Below, one piece after another: positions 46,344 to 58,326 of a stretch of 64,000 bases of DNA; the first letter of the stretch is position 1; every line of letters begins with the position of its first letter. The DNA lies in assembly GCF_905220365.1 (NCBI RefSeq), contig NC_061138.1:7641814-7705813 (forward strand), written 5' to 3'. The stretch is from Vanessa cardui. Lineage: Eukaryota; Arthropoda; Insecta; Lepidoptera; Nymphalidae. A model generated the notes under the pieces. That model did no database searches. It was not told where the DNA came from and was given only the letters and a program-made list of their open reading frames with translations. A program made the translations under genes and the position numbers.

Positions 46344-49040
46344 TTATTGACTGCGGGGTCGGAAACTTGGCGTTATAAGCTTATCTTTACTCCTAGTGCA
46401 CATACAATGATTATTATCACTGATTTTATCAAAGTGATCAATGTTACTCTGAATATACATAATATTGTTGTAAATATATTGCGACGCAACAGTGAGTATT
46501 CCCACTTTGTTAAAAACATCCCGAAGAGAGTCTCTACCTCCAAGATTATAAATAAACCGGATTGCTCTCTTTTGTAAAATAAAGTAATATGCCATATGAC
46601 ATAATACTGTGAAAATAACCAAAATAAACTAAACGAGCGGTATCAATATCAGTTAGTTGTCTAACTTTTCTAACCGCGTATGCTGCGGAGCTGAGTCTTC
46701 CTGTTAGGGATTATAAATGAGAACTCCACTGAAGTTTTGAATCCAATTCTATTCCTAATAGACCGGGAGATGATAATGACAAAATATTTGGTCATTTGTA
46801 CCAGTATGGCGGTTCTTCAGGGGTCTAATCACGTAAAGTCAAAAAGGAAAATGATGGTCGTAGCGCTCGCACCGGCGGCCCACTAGCGTGGGCATTAACC
46901 GAACGCGTCGGAAAAATAACGAGTGTCGAACGATTTGTTCTACAAAAATGCTTGTATTTTCAGATAGTCAAAAAAAAAGAAGTAAGCGGTAGCGTAATGC
47001 CATACTTCTCGGGTGTGGCTTACAGCCCGCCATACCGACGCGAATGCATTAATTTTAATAGAACAATTCAACCATTTGTACCAGGCTAATTTTTGCATAG
47101 CTAACTATCGTCGAGTAGCCATTCACGAAAATCACCTTGCCATACTTTTCCGACTGTTCCCAATGGCCGCCATACCACTGCAAAGGAGTAATTTTTTTTA
47201 TGGCCAAACGATTTGTACCACCCTGAACTTTTTTCAACAGTTCCCTGTATGATCATAAATAGAAGTCTGATAATGCCTGTGGGAGGCGGCGAATGTGAAC
47301 AATATGTTTTCGAAATCGTAAGATTTTATTCGTAATTCGTACGATTTGTACCATGGCACTAATTTTTCCTGTAAGTTTGAGGTTTAACGAATATAAATAC
47401 AAAGTTCCAAACACCTAGGTGGCAGCAATCCTGCCTTATAAGCAGATGTTATGTTGTATAATATAGTTATAGTATGGGATTATTTTTTTTAGGTTAAATT
47501 TTATCCAAATAACCGAATACGATAATGCCATACTGTAACAAATGATTTTATGTCTTGTACCTTGAAAACGTGTCGAAAGATAAAAACCTGATCTTTGATG
47601 AAGTATGGCGCCACTTTTTCCCTCTACTTCAAGTATGGCAAATATAATAATGGTCACATTGTATCGTATAATTTCCAAAAATCCAAATGCCATACTGGTA
47701 CAAATCATCCAATTTTGTTTTTCTTTTTCACCTTTTAGCTCAAGTCCAACAGTCATCCGCCCCATGTATACAATCTGTAATATTTTTTTTTACGTACAAT
47801 TGCATCCAAATGATGAGAATACAATGATGCCATGATGAAAAAAATTATTTTACAAAAAAAAAATTAGCTAAAAATTAGCCTGGTACAAATGGTTGAATTG
47901 TTTTATTAAAATTAACGTATTCGCGTCGGTATGGCGGGCCGTAAGCCACACCCGAGAAGTATGGCATTACGCGACCGCTTACTTCTCTTTTTTGGACTAT
48001 CTGAAAATACAAGCATTTTTGTGGAACAAATCGTTCGACACTCGTTATTTTTCCGACGCGTTCGGTTAATGCCCACGCGAGTGGGCCGCCGGTGCGAGCG
48101 CTACGACCATCATTTTCCTTTTTGCCTTTACGTGATTAGACCCCTGAAGAACCGCCATACTGGTACAAATGACCAAATATTTTGTCATTATCATCTCCCG
48201 GTCTATAAGAACACCGTAGTATCAGCTACTTCAAAACGGTCACCGTTTAAAGAAATATTATAATTTTGCCTTCTAATATTGGGTAGGGCAAAAACTACAC
48301 ATTTTGTTTTTTGAGCATTCAAAACTAAATTATTTACTGTAAACCAATTATTTATATGTGATAATGCACCGTTCACATCGTCATAGTCAGTTTTTTTCCT
48401 GTCAACCTTAAAAATCAGCGAAATATCGTCAGCAAACAACACTATATCACAAATACCTTTAACATAGAAAGGAAGAGCATTTATATATACTAGGAATAGA
48501 AAGGGACCCAAAATTGAACTTTGTGGAACTCCCATTTTTAACGTAGATCCAGATGACTTTATTCCATTAATGAAAACTTGCTAGATTCTTTGACTTAAGT
48601 ATGAAGCAATAAGATCAAGAGCTTTACCTTTAACGCCGTAATATTTGACCTTATAAAGAAGCGTTTCGTGTTCTACACAATCAAATGCTTTAGATAAATC
48701 ACAGAATACTCCAATAGCGTTCTGTGATTTCTCCCAAGCATCGTAAATATGTTTAAGAAACGCAATCCCCGCATCAGTTATCGAGCGACCTCTTCTAAAA
48801 CTGAATTGCTCACCATGAAATATATCATTTGTACCGAAATGGATGAGAAGTTGATTTAAAAAAAATTTTCGAATATTTTACATTTGGATGGGAGTATTGA
48901 AATAGGCTTGTAATTACCGGGATCGCTTTCTGTTTCCATTCTTAAAAAGTGGTAAAACTTTACTACATTTTAACAAGTTAGGAAATGAACCCGTGTCCAA
49001 ACTCTTATTAAAAATTTACTGCTATATACGGAGCAATATC
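46344..49040 (-). pseudogene. Non-LTR retrotransposon reverse transcriptase split by a DNA transposon
   Basis: Minus strand, upstream to downstream: PISILPS and QFSFRRGRSITDAGIAFLKH (48900-48740), GVFCDLSKAFDCVEHETLL (motif A, about 48710-48650), KMGVPQSSILGPFLFLVYIN (motif B region, about 48535) and IVLFADD (motif C), to VADTTVFL at 48206. The 1.45-kb inverted-repeat element follows, and the frame resumes beyond it with GIELDSKLQWSSH (46750-46715), the thumb and TPSFRPRSQ at 46344. A stop occurs at about 48580 and a deletion and frame breaks lie near 46710-46600. The family matches the pseudogene at 19755-20935. Confidence 0.85.
46759..48205. mobile_element. 1447-bp DNA element with about 340-bp terminal inverted repeats, TAA target duplication
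   Basis: Ends are TAGACCGGGAGATGATAATG and its inverted copy. The arms stay recognisable for about 340 bp on each side (left to about 47105, right from about 47865). It is flanked by TAA at 46756-46758 and 48206-48208; removing the element and one TAA restores the reverse-transcriptase reading frame around it. A TAA (TWA) duplication points to PIF/Harbinger; TA with a Tc1-like element is less likely. There is no transposase inside. The words GCCATAC and GGTACAAAT or their complements recur throughout. A solitary arm lies at 45493-45668. Confidence 0.85.
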
Positions 49041-50829
49041 GTATATGATGTTATTTAAATTTTACTTTGAAGCAATAAAAAGTCTTCAAGCTCTCGGATA
49101 ACGTTACAGATTTAATCTTTAGAGACATTTGTGTTATATATAACGGAGCGCGCTTAATTTGTTTGTTTTCATAGTTAATGAATATAGTAATTGCTAATAT
49201 TATGGGATGGCTGATATACTTTTAACACCCTGAAAATACCCTTATAACTCATAAGTTTCATGGCAACGCGAGCTGTTATCTCGTTTTTAGTGTCGTTATT
49301 ATTTGACTAGCGTCTCGAATGCGATGGTGACTTGCGAACCCACTTTCACTAAAATAGTTTTTCCAAATGTCGGTTTAACCATCAAACTCACCTGGTGGCC
49401 ATCCTGTTCCTCTGACATATATACATATCTTTCCTTTTTTGATATCTTTTTAAATATGCCTTTTACGCTGTCATGTGTTCTACATCATACTGACGTCGCC
49501 AGTATGTACATTGTACGACAAAAAAAACATAAATAAATCCTAATTTATTTTTGACTTTTCGACATACATTAAAAACATTAAATGAACATGTTGTTGCTAC
49601 CGCTAAAATACTTAAAGCGTGACTCAACGATGTCCTAGTATTACTTAAGCGTTACGTTCCTGAGAATTATGTAAATTTTTCCTTTGAAAATATAACTCAC
49701 TACGATATATTAAAACTTATTCTTTTTAATCTTATTCAGAATTTTGTAACCATCCAGATCTATTAAAATTATTCATTCAGGCTGCTAGTTGAAGAGCGCC
49801 ATTTAGTATAGTTGCTGGGCATTTAATTGGATGGCTAATTAAGTTAGCTGGCTGTGACATATGTACAGCAACAAATGTTAAATGCATATAGGTCCCATTA
49901 AAAATACTAAAAGAAAATAAAGTATGCATCCTCGTCTAGTTTAACATCAAATCCAATGTTGGTTTAGACGTTTTTAATATAAACAATAACAAACATTATT
50001 ATTTCTTTTGAAATAAAATCCTGTGTTTGGTTACGTATAAACCATAATTTTACATTAAAGATATTACTAATATTGAACGTAAAATATTTTTCTACATTTA
50101 TTCATATCTCATGTGAAATCTCGGGTTCGACGTATATTACCTTATAGCCAAATTTGAGGAAACATTATGGTAAAAGAACCAAAAATATGTATGTAGAACA
50201 CCGTCCGCTCCGGTTAGCTGAGTTCCTTGCGCTGTGTGCTGTCGCATCGCTGGCCGCCACTATAATAATTTTGGGAAATTTTAACGAAAATTTAATATTA
50301 CTCAAGGTTTATGATTAACGTATAGATTATAATTTATTATGTGCTTTGACAAAGGCCGGTTTTAATTTTAATATTCGCAAATTTAAATTAATAAAACGGA
50401 AAATCTACTGTTTTGGATATTGTTACTTTTTTCAATTTCTTCGGACGGTTCCAAATTCCCAAATTTTCATAAGATTCAGACATTACTAGATGTTCCACCG
50501 TCCAAGATAGCAAAACCAAGATCTACAAAAAAATCTGGTTTTAAAAGGTCTATACTTATGTAGGAGCCGATTTTAACTATTTTTGATCCGAAGTTGCCCG
50601 TTGAGGTACAAACTGATGCCAAATTTCTTTGTATTATATTGTGGGCAAGTGTAGTCACCGTACCTCTGATGTAGTTTCGCTATCACTCGTATGAACTTTT
50701 TTTTATAATATCCGGTTAGGCATATAACTCCACTCCACCTGATGGTAAGTGGAAATGGAATCCAAACGCGAAGAAGACTAGTACGCACAGCAAGAATGAG
50801 CTGCACTAGTCACCCTCGCCATGCCGGCA
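49041..50829. other. Non-coding stretch
   Basis: No convincing gene. Open frames at 49303-49536, 50476-50658 and 50573-50806 have no family features. A short block at about 50200-50300 (CTCCGGTTAGCTGAGTTCCTTG then CGCTG) resembles 44190-44280 (CACTTAGCTGAGTTAACTGCG), suggesting two degenerate copies of one repeat. Confidence 0.4.
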
Positions 50830-52055
50830 CGCAAGATGCCTCTTCACGCCTCGTTTGAAATCACCCAGATTATAAGAGGAGGGGAACACGTGTGCTGGTG
50901 AAGAGTTCTATTTTTTGGCGGTGCGACAAAGAAAAGAGTTGCCAAATTTCTTTGTGCGCGTTGGGAATAGATCACAGTTAGGCGATGAGATCGCGAGCCA
51001 GCACGATCTGTGGATCTGTGAAGGAAAGGGGAAGCAGGAATTAGAGAGAATAATTCCTCAGAGCACTCGCCGTGATACTGTCGATAGAAAACGCTCAGCG
51101 CCGCGATTTCTCGGCGCAAGCGCCAATAATGCGGACTGCACGTCGTTGTAACCGATCCAAGGCTTCCATTAAGTACTTAGCGAAGCCATCCCAGAGGTGC
51201 GAGCAATATTCAACGCAAGACCGCACCAGCGTTTTGTACAACAGGAGCAGTTGTTGTGGCGTGAAAAAACGCCGTACCTTGTTCAGGATCCCGAGTTTTC
51301 GTGAGGCTGTTTTGATAACAGCCTCGATATAATCCCTTGGATTAAGGTCACAACGTCCGTCAATACCCAGTACGGCAATAGGCTCTGTATCTCTAGCGTA
51401 GTGCCACAGAGGGATGGAACAAGGGAAAATTGTGACTTTTTCGCTTTGAACGCGCATACCTGCATTTTCTTGGCATTAAACTCGACAAGATTATCAGAAC
51501 CCCATTTGGCAATGAGTTCTAGCGTCCTGTCGAGTTCAACAAGTTCCCTCCGCTTTTCTTCAGTTTTGGCTCGCCCGGCTACTGGGCGTCCGTGGTAACC
51601 CCCATGCACTGTACTATCATCTGCATAGGAATGTATGTTCCCGAGGGTGAGCATATCATTGATGTGCAGAAGAAAGAGTGTGGGGGAAAGCACAGAACCC
51701 TGGGGAATCCGAGCATTCACTGCATGGAATTTTGAAGCGCAACCGTCGACTAAAACACGAAGGTTACGACTGTGCAGGAAGCTGGCAATCCAGGTACAGA
51801 GCTGAGCTGACAGACCATATGCCGGAAGCTTGGATAGGAGACTTGTGCCAGACTCTGTCGAAAGCTTTAGAGATATCGAGGCCAACGGCCAAAGCCTCTG
51901 CACGCTTGTCTATAGCCTCACCCCAGAGGTGTGTTACGTACGCTAGAAGATCATCAGTGGAACGTTTTGGTCGAAACCCGTACTGACGATCATTAATTAG
52001 ACTGTGATATTCTAGGTAACGGATCAGTTGGTTGTTTATAATTCGTTCCATTACC
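50830..52055 (-). pseudogene. Non-LTR retrotransposon reverse transcriptase with frameshifts
   Basis: Minus strand, in order: ERIINNQLIRYLEYHSLIND and RQYGFRPKRSTDDLLAYVTH with GLDISKAFDRVWHKS (52051-51850, motif A); after a frameshift LLSKLPAYGLSAQLCTWIAS, RIPQGSVLSPTLFLLHINDM (motif B), SYADDSTVHGG (motif C, both Asp kept) and WGSDNLVEFNAKKMQVCAF; after a second frameshift KLGILNKVRRFFTPQQLLLL and SCVEYCSHLWDG (51300-51200, thumb) and RRAVRIIGACAE; and a third piece HRREIAALSVFYRQYHGECS (about 51120-51050). The C-terminal tail ends near 50844. Same general family as 13795-14890 but much better preserved. Confidence 0.85.
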
Positions 52056-54140
52056 TTGGAAAGTATTGAGGTGAACCATAGTAGTTATAAGAGCAGTAAT
52101 TGTTACGGTTGTCACTACAGTTATTAAAGACTAAAACGTCTTTAGTAACTATAATTCTATATAAGCGTTAAAATCTCAAACTGATCTTACTCCGTGAGTG
52201 TATCAACGGAGGGCTTTTCACCATCCAAAGGATTTTAATAAAGTTTATTGAGAGAGTAATAAAATGGAAGATGCGGATTACTTATTTCGCAATGGACAAG
52301 CTGATATTAACTCTTAGGTCTAATTTAAAGACCCCTCAGTGTCAAAATATAATATCAATTAGATTTGGACAGCGCTCTAATGAAACATGGGGTCGATGGT
52401 TGCTGGGAATCCATCTTGTATCGACGGTTACATTCAAGGTTTCCCGCGCACCAAAGTATACGATGACTCGCTAATATCAGAGATTGTCTTTTTCATCACG
52501 TAGTTGTTTCGTTAAACTACAGACGTAAATAATTTATGAGTAATCGTTTAAATATCGGCATGCATAAACCTGATAATGGCATTAAAATGTCTATAAATAA
52601 ATCGATTGTTTTCTTATTTTTTATTAAATTTTCGTTAATTGATAATCGTATACATTTCGTATATTTGTCATGCATCAAAAAACTTAGTCGAGAGCCAGTA
52701 ATATTATCCAGAAATAATCCCAAATGTTTCAAATCAAGGTTATAAGATTCTTCTAATTTTCTACTTAATTTATAATTTTATCAATACTGTAATACCTATT
52801 AATTTCACCCTAAGGTTTTCAAGCAAAAATATCCAAATAATTTAATATGCAGACCCTAGTCATTACTCCGAATGTATTTGCCCCTATTATGGTTGATATT
52901 TACTAATGTATTTACAACTATATTATGTATATCTGCAATAATAAGGAGATTTTTAAAAGAATCTGTGTTAATCACTGTAGGCATGAGAAGTAAGGATAAC
53001 AATATTGTCAAGTTATCAATAAATTCTTACCTGCACATTATATTAGTTACTACAGTAAGATTAGATTAGGCTGATATTATTAAATTCTTCAGTTAATAAA
53101 TTAAAATTTTTTTTTCAAAGAAATACTAATAAATAAGTACTCAACCAAAGATTGAAAAAATGTGAGGCAATGATTTTGATGATTCAAAGAGCAAGTGAGC
53201 CAAGACATATATGTATAAATTTTACAGTAATTGAGTAGAATGGTAGAAAAGAATAACTACTGATTTATTAACCTAAGTTCCATAATAAATTTAATAAAAT
53301 TCTGAAAAATGTTGATCTAAAAGTTTTTGTTAAGGCCTACTTGAATAAAGTATATTTTCGATTGCTTGTAACAAAAATCTCATTTTGCATCTCTTATTCA
53401 GTAATAGTAATCATCATGTTTCATAAAAGTTTTTGAATAAATACAGTAAAAGTAAAAAAAGAAAGATAGAAATGTAGCAAGTTGTCCTTTGAAGAGCATG
53501 TCATCTTATTGCAAAATATTACTATCACATTCATCTACTTTTTTGTAGACTAGTAATAAGTAGATGTTTTATGAATATATTGTTTTTTCTGCACTTGTTG
53601 CACTCTGACTATGCCCAACATAAACTACTAAAATTAGAAAAAATGATTAGTGGTATGAAATATACAATTTCTTTACTAAATTTAGATAGTTTAAAAACAA
53701 AAAAAAAATGTTTATACATATTGTTAATATCAAATATTTAGTCAGTCTTCTAATATCACAGATTGACACAGCCCCTCACACTTAGTAGAAGTCTTGTTAA
53801 TTTTAAAACCTTTTTTTTATACAAGTGAACTAACATAGTAAAGTTTCAGGCTGAAAATTTAAGTACTAGTAGTATTATTATTGTTTTAAACCTTTTTTAG
53901 GAAGTAGGCAAGTTTAACAAATAGGCTTAACATGTGTATGCTATTTGTTTAAGTCCATTGATGATTTTTATAGCACTTCTTTACCCTGTTCACTTCACAA
54001 TTTTGAATATTAGACAGTCTTTGGTAAAAAATAAAAAAATAACATTAACAGTTCACCAGAAAAGCAAAGAACGTTCCCAATGTATAAAGTTTGTCACAAC
54101 ACTTGTAAAGGCAATAAAGTTCAAAGTTCATACACAACTT
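52056..54140. other. Non-coding stretch downstream of YTHDC1
   Basis: AT-rich and without a convincing gene. About 53325-53375 (GTTAAGGCCTACTTGAATAA then AG) looks like a small piece of a non-LTR 3' end. Open frames at 52271-52474, 52536-52745, 52872-53069 and 53934-54185 carry no recognisable features. Confidence 0.4.
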
Positions 54141-54146
54141 TTTATT
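54141..54146 (-). terminator. Polyadenylation signal of YTHDC1
   Basis: AATAAA on the minus strand, 42 nt after the stop codon, giving the gene a very short 3' untranslated region. Confidence 0.6.
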
Positions 54147-54187
54147 AGCAATCATAAAATAATTAATACATCGGTGGTATATTAACT

Positions 54188-55522
54188 TTAACGACGATCC
54201 CTATATGATCTATGTGATTCACGTTCCCGACTGCGACCATGTGAGCGGTCAGAGGTTCGCCACAAAAATTCATCTACTGAACGTTCATATGACCTTTTGT
54301 CATAAACAAGCACTGAACGAGGATAATCAGCTAAATCATAATATCTTGGTGGTGGTGGTGGAGGTGGCAAGCCTTCATAAGTAGCAATAGCACCGCTAAA
54401 TCCTGGTGGAGGTACATATGGCAATGGAGGCAGCTGATGATGCATAGAGCGCATGTATTCTGCAACATATGCTTCTGCCGCGGCTGAGCCCGTATTGTTA
54501 TAAGTTTCGCGGTTACGTGTATACCATGAAGGTAACCGATCTCTCATATATGGTGATGGTGATCTCCTCTTAAAAGAGGAAGATCCTAATCGATTTCTTG
54601 GGGAAATAAAGGGCTTTCTTCTACTTCTTGAAGATGAATTCATGCGATTTCTGTAGCTGGTACCTCTGGAGGCCAAAGGTGCTCTGTAAGTTCTATAGCT
54701 ACCCCCACTTTTTAAATAAGCTTTCTTGGAGGCCTCTTTAGATTTTCTTAATATGGGTGTCATTTCTATTCCCTCGTCTTCAGGAAAGAGTCTACATAAT
54801 TCTTCAGCAACCTTAGGTTCAATTTCTTGCCCATCTCTGCCAATTTTCACTGGTTTACCCTCATTCCAGGGATTGTACAAATGGAGTGTACTGCTAAAAG
54901 ACAGCTCTTTTCTGCAAATCCAATCCACTTTGAATACTCCATCTAAAACTTTAGCAGAAAGTCCAGGGGGAAGTACCCAAGATATTGGAGGGACATCTCT
55001 ACGAGATTCACTTGCTAGTCTAGCAAAACCAGCAAATTTACCGCTTTCTTTAACAGAGAATATTAGAAGCACATTTCGAGATTCTCTATAAGCTTGATTT
55101 AAATTTGCTTCATTTTGAGGTAATGTTGACCATACACCTTTTGCTTTTGACAGTGTTATATTTTCTGCATTGTTTGATTTTATAAGAAAGAACCGTGTAT
55201 CTCTAAATAAGTAATTGAGTTTTGTCATATAATCATAGGTTTTAATCTTTGAATTAGTCGAAGTAACACAACGTCGCTTGGTCTGAACAGGAGAATGGCT
55301 GTCAGATTTCGTACGTTTACGATTAGCACGTCTAACTTTAGATTTATTGCTGCTGACTGAACTTATGCTTGGCGTACTCGAATCACTTGACGAAGAACTA
55401 GATACTTCGCTGCGAGTGTCATAATCTTTACCCTCTTCTAACTGTTTTAACTCTTCTCCTATTTCTGCTTCCACTTCACCAACGCCAAGATTTACAGCGT
55501 CGGTGTTATTAGACACCTCCAT
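54188..55522 (-). CDS. Ythdc1: YTHDC1 (YT521-B), nuclear N6-methyladenosine reader, intronless
   Basis: One open exon of 444 codons starting at ATG 55522 (MEVSNNTDAVNL); the frame extends slightly upstream only through a TTG. It reads m6A in nuclear RNA and controls splicing and export; in flies it acts on Sex-lethal splicing. Residues about 105-245 form the YTH domain: TRFFLIKSNNAENI, KGVWSTLPQNE (first cage Trp), LIFSVKESGKFAGFARLAS, PISWVLPPG (second cage Trp), GVFKVDWICRKELSF and PWNEGKPVKIGRDGQEIEP. The N-terminus is acidic with a Ser run and a basic RRANRKRTK nuclear-localisation-like segment. The C-terminus is Arg/Ser/Tyr and Pro rich (LPPPPPPPRYY), as in YTHDC1. The absence of introns over a full-length protein is unusual beside its multi-exon neighbours. 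Family assignment is secure. Confidence 0.94.
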   Translation of the reverse strand: MEVSNNTDAVNLGVGEVEAEIGEELKQLEEGKDYDTRSEVSSSSSSDSSTPSISSVSSNKSKVRRANRKRTKSDSHSPVQTKRRCVTSTNSKIKTYDYMTKLNYLFRDTRFFLIKSNNAENITLSKAKGVWSTLPQNEANLNQAYRESRNVLLIFSVKESGKFAGFARLASESRRDVPPISWVLPPGLSAKVLDGVFKVDWICRKELSFSSTLHLYNPWNEGKPVKIGRDGQEIEPKVAEELCRLFPEDEGIEMTPILRKSKEASKKAYLKSGGSYRTYRAPLASRGTSYRNRMNSSSRSRRKPFISPRNRLGSSSFKRRSPSPYMRDRLPSWYTRNRETYNNTGSAAAEAYVAEYMRSMHHQLPPLPYVPPPGFSGAIATYEGLPPPPPPPRYYDLADYPRSVLVYDKRSYERSVDEFLWRTSDRSHGRSRERESHRSYRDRR

Positions 55523-56124
55523 TTTCAATGTGCAATGTTATCTATTTCAATTTTATCATAAAATTACATTCCTTAAGCAATTTTAAAACACAGATTGGCC
55601 AGGAAGTTTACTTGAATAATAAATATTTTATAACATTATTACCCTCAATCTATTCCGAAATATCGAACTTCTTACTACATACAACAATAAATTTGTTACA
55701 AATATCGCTTCTTCTATTCTATTGTTATAGATAATAATGAAATTTCTACAAAACGTGCACAGATTATACAATTCCAAATCGATCATTTTAAGTTGTAGGC
55801 AAATTTACACTATCAATATTTAACTAAAAATATATTAAAATATTTCATGCAGATTTAAAAAATTTTACATAACTTATAAAGGTTATCTATATACTCTATG
55901 TTATATTTATTATATGTTATATATAGTTAAGATATAAAAAATAAAATCAGAAAATTTGTTTTATACAAAAGCAAATATGTAAACACCCTGAGATATGATT
56001 TAAATTTTATGGACTTTCTTTGTGTTAGTCATTATAATAGCTTAAACCACTTCAAATTACAAATCATATAGAATATAATATTTGTATGGTAAAACTATAC
56101 GAGTAATCGTTATCTATATTAATA

Positions 56125-56235
56125 TTAGTAATGTGAAAGTAAGTAAACGGAAAGACTGAACTCTATTCCTCTGAACCGAATTTTCTGAAATTTGTTGTTG
56201 AGCAAACTTGAACTCCAAGAAGTAGCCTATATATA
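56125..56235. repeat. Degenerate interspersed repeat with (TA)n
   Basis: AATGTGAAAGTAAGTAAACG, CTCTGAACCGAATTTTCTGA and AACTTGAACTCCAAGAAGTA resemble the repeat at 16135-16312, followed by a TA run at about 56230-56247. It lies in the 1.35 kb between the divergent YTHDC1 and GDAP1 genes, where I see nothing else. Confidence 0.5.
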
Positions 56236-56872
56236 TATATATATATCTAGGCATTTTCCATCGAGTAAATCTCAATGGCGATAGAACGTTACCCTCTGGT
56301 AATGTATGAGCTCCTCTGAGAGCTCAAAAAGCCCTGCCAAGTGTCAGCAACTAAAATAAATGCAGTCAATCACATTATGTTACTAGCTAGCTGGTATACT
56401 AAATTTAAAGTCATTGGTCCTGCGCTTTAAAATATCTTCAATTTATATGTATACAAAAAAATCTGCGATTTCATAATGATGATTAGAAAGAGACAAAATA
56501 CCTCATAAATATACCCATGCATGTTAATAATGCTGTATTTAATAAAAAGTAATATATTATATATAAATTAATATACAAAAACATAAAGGTTTCAAGATAA
56601 GTGTATATACATATACAAATAAAAAAATGTATATATCATAGGTCAGTGCATAATATGAAAACTTTTTCTATTACACTTATCACCTGATTTAATTTTTGTA
56701 ATGTTGGCAGCTTGTGTTTTGAATTTACAGAAGTTAGCGAAAATTAAAACTTCGTAAAATCTGCTTTTTAGATTTACGTACATATATTATTGTTGCATTG
56801 TAATTCATTAGATCAAACAAAGTGAAACGATTTAATTAATAATTGTATCCTGTATAAAACTAACTAGCTATA

Positions 56873-58326
56873 ATGCATTATATACAAAAATATTTAGATA
56901 AACTCCAAATCCCGAAGACAAATAATAAACCGATAAGTAATGGATATAAAACAAATATCTTCTTATATTGCAATTATTATAGCTTTTATTCTCAAAAGGT
57001 AAGTTTTTTGTTATAATGTGAAAGTTTTTTTTAGCTAAGTATACATACTTAGAAAGTAATTCGCAGCTATTTTCTATTAATATACTCTTGTATTTATTTT
57101 CAGGTTTTAATGGCCCTTTATGAAAAAAATATTGATTTCGAACCTCTAGTAATAGACATTACTAAGGGAGAACAGTACTCACCATGGTTTCTCGAAATAA
57201 ATCCCCGTGGCGAAATCCCAGTTCTCAAAGTTAATAATTCCATTATACCAGATTCTACCCGTATTCTAGATTATCTGGAACTCTACTTAGACCATGGTGT
57301 TTATATAATTTTAATTAATGAAATATATTTCAGTTAAAAACAAATATATCAATAATTATTTATGTTTTAGATATGCCCCCACTGATTGAGGTATCACAGG
57401 ATAGCAAAACTTTAGCAACCATTACTAAGTTTAGAGAACTTATTGAGGCTCTACCAGCTGGTTTGATAACAGTGGGATCATTTTTCCACCCTCATCTTTG
57501 TGGCAGCCCTAAACTGCCTTTTATTCTACCAGTTAGAGAAGTGCTTAAAAGTAATATGATACATTCATTTTTTTGACCACCAAAGAAATGTTGATGGTCA
57601 ACTTATACCTTCCCAATAAATTATTTTTAGGTGGAGATTTGAGTAGTTCAAAAAATCTTAGAAAGCTAGCAGAGGAAAATCCTTCAGCTAAAGGAGTTTT
57701 ATTATATAAAGCAGAAATACAAGACAGAAAGCATGAAATCATTGCTAATGAAGAGGAATATATAAAAGTATTAGATATAGTAGATGATGTTCTAGCCCAA
57801 GTTGAAATACAACTTAAAACACAAAGTGAAGGTAATTTGTCTATGAAATTTATAAATAAATTATATGTATCTTTATACCATAGAAGGTTAACAGGATCCA
57901 TTTTAATAATTTTCATACAACTGCATATTTATTGTTTAATAATAAATTTATTAAACTAAGACTATTTAAATTTAGATATTACAATAAATTAAACTTATTT
58001 AATCAAATGTTATATATTTTTCAGATGGTTGGCTTTGTTGTGAAAAATTTAGTATAGCAGATATAAATTTGACTGTGCTCCTTCAACGTCTTTGGGAACT
58101 AGGCTTAGAAGAGAGATTTTGGACAAATGGTAAACGGCCCAACATAGAGAATTATTTTGCTCGTGTCAAATTACGTGAGTCCTTTAAAAAGACCATACCT
58201 AACTTACCTGTTCATATAAAGATGATTTTAACATCACAACCTCCTGTTTATGTTGGAGCTGCTGGTGCAGTGTCTATTGGAATTGTGTTTGCATTGGCAT
58301 ATGTTGTCAAAAAACTTATCCGTTAA
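56873..58326 (+). CDS. Gdap1: GDAP1, mitochondrial glutathione S-transferase-like protein (five exons)
   Basis: Exons 56873-56998, 57104-57296, 57371-57550, 57631-57831 and 58025-58326, 291 codons in frame. GDAP1 is a tail-anchored outer mitochondrial membrane protein that affects fission and redox balance; human mutations cause Charcot-Marie-Tooth disease. Exon 1 has IFLYCNYYSFYSQKV, matching the GST N-terminal strand of the family; exon 2 has VIDITKGEQYSPWFLEINPR, GEIPVL and the STRILDYLE helix; exon 4 has LRKLAEENP; exon 5 has FSIADINLTVLLQRL and GKRPNIENYFARV. The C-terminal hydrophobic helix (about residues 267-285, GAAGAVSIGIVFALAYVV) and final KKLIR form the tail anchor. The donor of exon 2 is weak (G then GTGTTT). 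The N-terminus is short. Confident assignment. Confidence 0.9.

Noticed and set aside
50915..51986. Plus-strand open frames across 50915-51986
   Set aside because: Antisense to the well-recognised reverse-transcriptase pseudogene.
55523..55528. YTHDC1 start at 55528
   Set aside because: That codon is TTG; the first ATG is at 55522 and is followed by the expected acidic N-terminus.
57297..57337. GDAP1 exon 2 read-through ending in a stop at 57337
   Set aside because: The continuation is AT-rich and unrelated; splicing at 57296 to 57371 keeps the frame and the family sequence, despite the weak donor.
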